From contig JAIROQ010000021.1 of the NCBI GenBank assembly GCA_031257455.1, forward strand, positions 1 to 7,144: a stretch of DNA of 7,144 nucleotides, in the 5' to 3' direction. The stretch is from Prevotellaceae bacterium (GTDB lineage Bacteria; Bacteroidota; Bacteroidia; Bacteroidales; UBA932). Below are positions 6,121-7,144 of the stretch, in pieces. Made by a program: the position numbers and the translations under genes. The notes beneath the pieces were generated by a model. That model saw nothing but the letters and a program-made list of their open reading frames with translations, did no database searches and was not told where the DNA came from. Within the stretch, counting starts at the first letter, position 1. Each line of letters begins with the position of its first letter.

Positions 6121-6169
6121 GTAGGAGGTATGAGGTAGAATGGAGAGTGGAGAATGGAGAATGGAGAAT
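6121..6169 (+). repeat. 7-bp array drifting from gtaggag to tggagaa
   Basis: It starts 3 bp after the recG stop. Units run gtaggag, gtatgag, gtagaa (6 bp, a one-base slip), tggagag, tggagaa, tggagaa, tggagaa. Neighbouring units are most alike, as expected from stepwise duplication with mutation. It shares 15 bp with the gtggaga pair at 2470-2484. Confidence 0.87.
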
Positions 6170-6171
6170 TG

Positions 6172-6185
6172 GCTGGCGCGTCAGC
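6172..6185. repeat. GC-rich hairpin GCTG-GCGCGT-CAGC
   Basis: A 4-bp stem that G-U and C-G pairing can extend inward. It contains GGCG-CG-TCAGC, close to the GGCGTNAGCC hairpins of the other gaps with two extra bases. It sits exactly between two 7-bp arrays. Confidence 0.72.
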
Positions 6186-6187
6186 AA

Positions 6188-6215
6188 ATCAGAAATCAGA
6201 AATTAGAAATCAGAA
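6188..6215 (+). repeat. Four 7-bp units of atcagaa ending at a start codon
   Basis: The units are atcagaa, atcagaa, attagaa and atcagaa, 28 bp in total. The next seven bases, atgaaca, continue the period as a diverged unit and supply the ATG of the DUF3108 gene. The third unit gives an in-frame TAG just upstream of that ATG. Confidence 0.9.
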
Positions 6216-7097
6216 ATGAACAACGAACAGAAATATCATCCGCATTTCTCCTCCCATTTCGGGAAATGGGGAACTTGTTTGCTTATTGTGTTGCTTACGG
6301 CAAACATTGTTTCCGCGCAGCAAGACACTGCCTGTATGCCGGTACGTGAATTTACCGCCGACCAGTTGCCCTTCCATGAAAGCGAACGGCTGACCATTGT
6401 CGCCAACTATAAATGGGGAATTATCAATACAGACGTGGGCGAGGCAACAATGATGCTGACCAAAGAAAAATTCCGCGATACCACGTACTTTTATGCGCGG
6501 GCGTATGCCAAAACATACCGGTTTTACGATAATTTCTTCATGGTGCGGGACGTGTACGAAGCGCGTTTCATGGCCTCCGACCTGCGTCCGCTGTACTTCC
6601 ACCGCAACATCAACGAAGGGGGATATACCATAAAAAATACCTACGTCTTTAATAATACCGATTATGCCATCTATGCGTCCGTGCAGCGGAAAACAGGCCC
6701 CGCCAAAGACACGGTATTACCGGGAAAATCATGCACCTTTGATTTCGTGAGCCTGTTCTACAATTCCCGCAATCTGGATTTCGACCATTACCACAAAGAC
6801 CAGATAATCCCCATATCTTTTGCGGTGGACGAAGAACTGTTCCATATCTATTACCGTTATCTCGGGAAGGAAGTGAAAAAAATCAGCGGACTGGGGACAT
6901 TCAATTGTATAAAAATCGCCGCCAAGCCGGTGGCAGGCGAAGTATTTGACGGGAAAAACGAAATATCCATTTGGATATCCGATGACAAAAATCATATACC
7001 CCTCCTGATTGAAACGCCCATAGTTGTAGGGAAAGTCTCGGCTCGCCTGAGCAAATACGCCAACCTGAAACACCCCCTAAGCAGTAAAATTGACTAA
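6216..7097 (+). CDS. Exported DUF3108 family protein
   Basis: A 293-residue protein of a family with no known biochemical role, usually periplasmic. It has an N-terminal signal peptide: a long n-region (residues 1-18), the hydrophobic stretch TCLLIVLLTANIV and a VSA-QQ cleavage site near residue 34, with no lipobox Cys. The mature part fits the DUF3108 pattern: ESERLTIVANYKWGIINTDVGEATM at the start (residues 55-79), then beta-rich segments such as RDVYEARFMASDLRPLYFHR, SCTFDFVSLFYNSR, EISIWISDDKNHIPLLIE and VGKVSARLSKY at the end. Length and domain coverage look complete. The ATG at 6216 is the first usable start, because an in-frame TAG lies 12 bases before it. There is no Shine-Dalgarno and no promoter box in the 98-bp gap after recG, so read-through from recG is likely (inference). 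Confidence 0.88.
   Translation: MNNEQKYHPHFSSHFGKWGTCLLIVLLTANIVSAQQDTACMPVREFTADQLPFHESERLTIVANYKWGIINTDVGEATMMLTKEKFRDTTYFYARAYAKTYRFYDNFFMVRDVYEARFMASDLRPLYFHRNINEGGYTIKNTYVFNNTDYAIYASVQRKTGPAKDTVLPGKSCTFDFVSLFYNSRNLDFDHYHKDQIIPISFAVDEELFHIYYRYLGKEVKKISGLGTFNCIKIAAKPVAGEVFDGKNEISIWISDDKNHIPLLIETPIVVGKVSARLSKYANLKHPLSSKID
6253..6270. repeat. Palindrome CCCATTTC-GG-GAAATGGG inside the DUF3108 signal peptide region
   Basis: A perfect 8-bp inverted repeat with a 2-base centre (7 bp with a 4-base loop if folded). It lies at codons 13-19 of the DUF3108 gene, in the unusually long n-region of its signal peptide. As RNA it would fold close to the start codon and could affect translation. Confidence 0.7.
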
Positions 7098-7099
7098 TT

Positions 7100-7144
7100 G
7101 ATTTGAAGATTTGGAAATGTGCTAATGTGCTAATGTGACTAATT
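7100..7144 (+). repeat. 8-bp arrays gatttgaa and aatgtgct, running off the window
   Basis: Two units (gatttgaa, gatttgga) at 7100-7115 are followed by aatgtgct, aatgtgct and aatgtgact at 7116-7140, then aatt. The last 22 bases are the exact reverse complement of 2811-2832. The array probably continues beyond the window. No terminator is visible after the DUF3108 gene. Confidence 0.85.

Noticed and set aside
6140..6349. 69-residue plus-strand frame beginning MESGEWRMENW
   Set aside because: Its first half is a translation of the tandem arrays and hairpin, and its second half overlaps the DUF3108 gene in another frame. It is a typical artefact of repeat DNA.
7098..7105. TTGATTTG as a promoter box after the DUF3108 gene
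   Set aside because: The second position is T and not the conserved A of TAnnTTTG, and the sequence is part of an 8-bp repeat. The next gene is not visible to test spacing.

Overview
The window looks like a chromosomal segment of a Bacteroidota bacterium, most likely Bacteroidales. Three things point there. A TAnnTTTG-type -7 promoter box sits in front of the second gene. The starts have A-rich upstream sequence and no Shine-Dalgarno motif. The first gene encodes an exported protein with Ig/PKD-like repeats and a C-terminal Fibrobacter-type paralogous (FISUMP) domain, a family common in this phylum. I cannot name a genus from sequence alone. Coding DNA is moderately GC-rich and the gaps between genes are strikingly AT-rich. 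All genes lie on the + strand.

Layout: (1) Positions 1-2409 hold the 3' part of a large secreted or surface protein. The reading frame is open to the window edge and its first 25 visible codons are a signal peptide, so the real start lies upstream. A strong intrinsic terminator follows at 2427-2467. (2) Positions 2468-2856 form a non-coding gap packed with 7- and 8-bp tandem arrays and small GC-rich hairpins, ending in a promoter box 4 nt before the next start codon. (3) Positions 2869-3849 encode a tRNA-dihydrouridine synthase (dusB-like). (4) A 171-bp repeat-filled gap follows. (5) Positions 4021-6117 encode the RecG branched-DNA helicase. (6) A 98-bp repeat-filled gap follows. (7) Positions 6216-7097 encode an exported DUF3108-family protein. 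(8) The last 47 bases begin another array of the same kind.

The dusB-like gene, recG and the DUF3108 gene may share one transcript. Only one recognisable promoter is visible, before dusB, and no terminator is seen between the three genes. Their functions (tRNA modification, DNA repair, envelope protein) are not obviously linked, so this looks like co-location and not a pathway. The first gene is a separate, terminated unit.

The least explained part of the window is the intergenic DNA. All four gaps contain short tandem arrays of 7 or 8 bp units, often exactly four copies (28 bp). In three gaps the arrays are joined by GC-rich cores containing GGCGTNAGCC or a close relative. The same units recur between gaps, frequently in inverted orientation, and one composite of array, core and array appears in two gaps in opposite orientation. 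This is best read as a family of composite intergenic repeats of unknown function.
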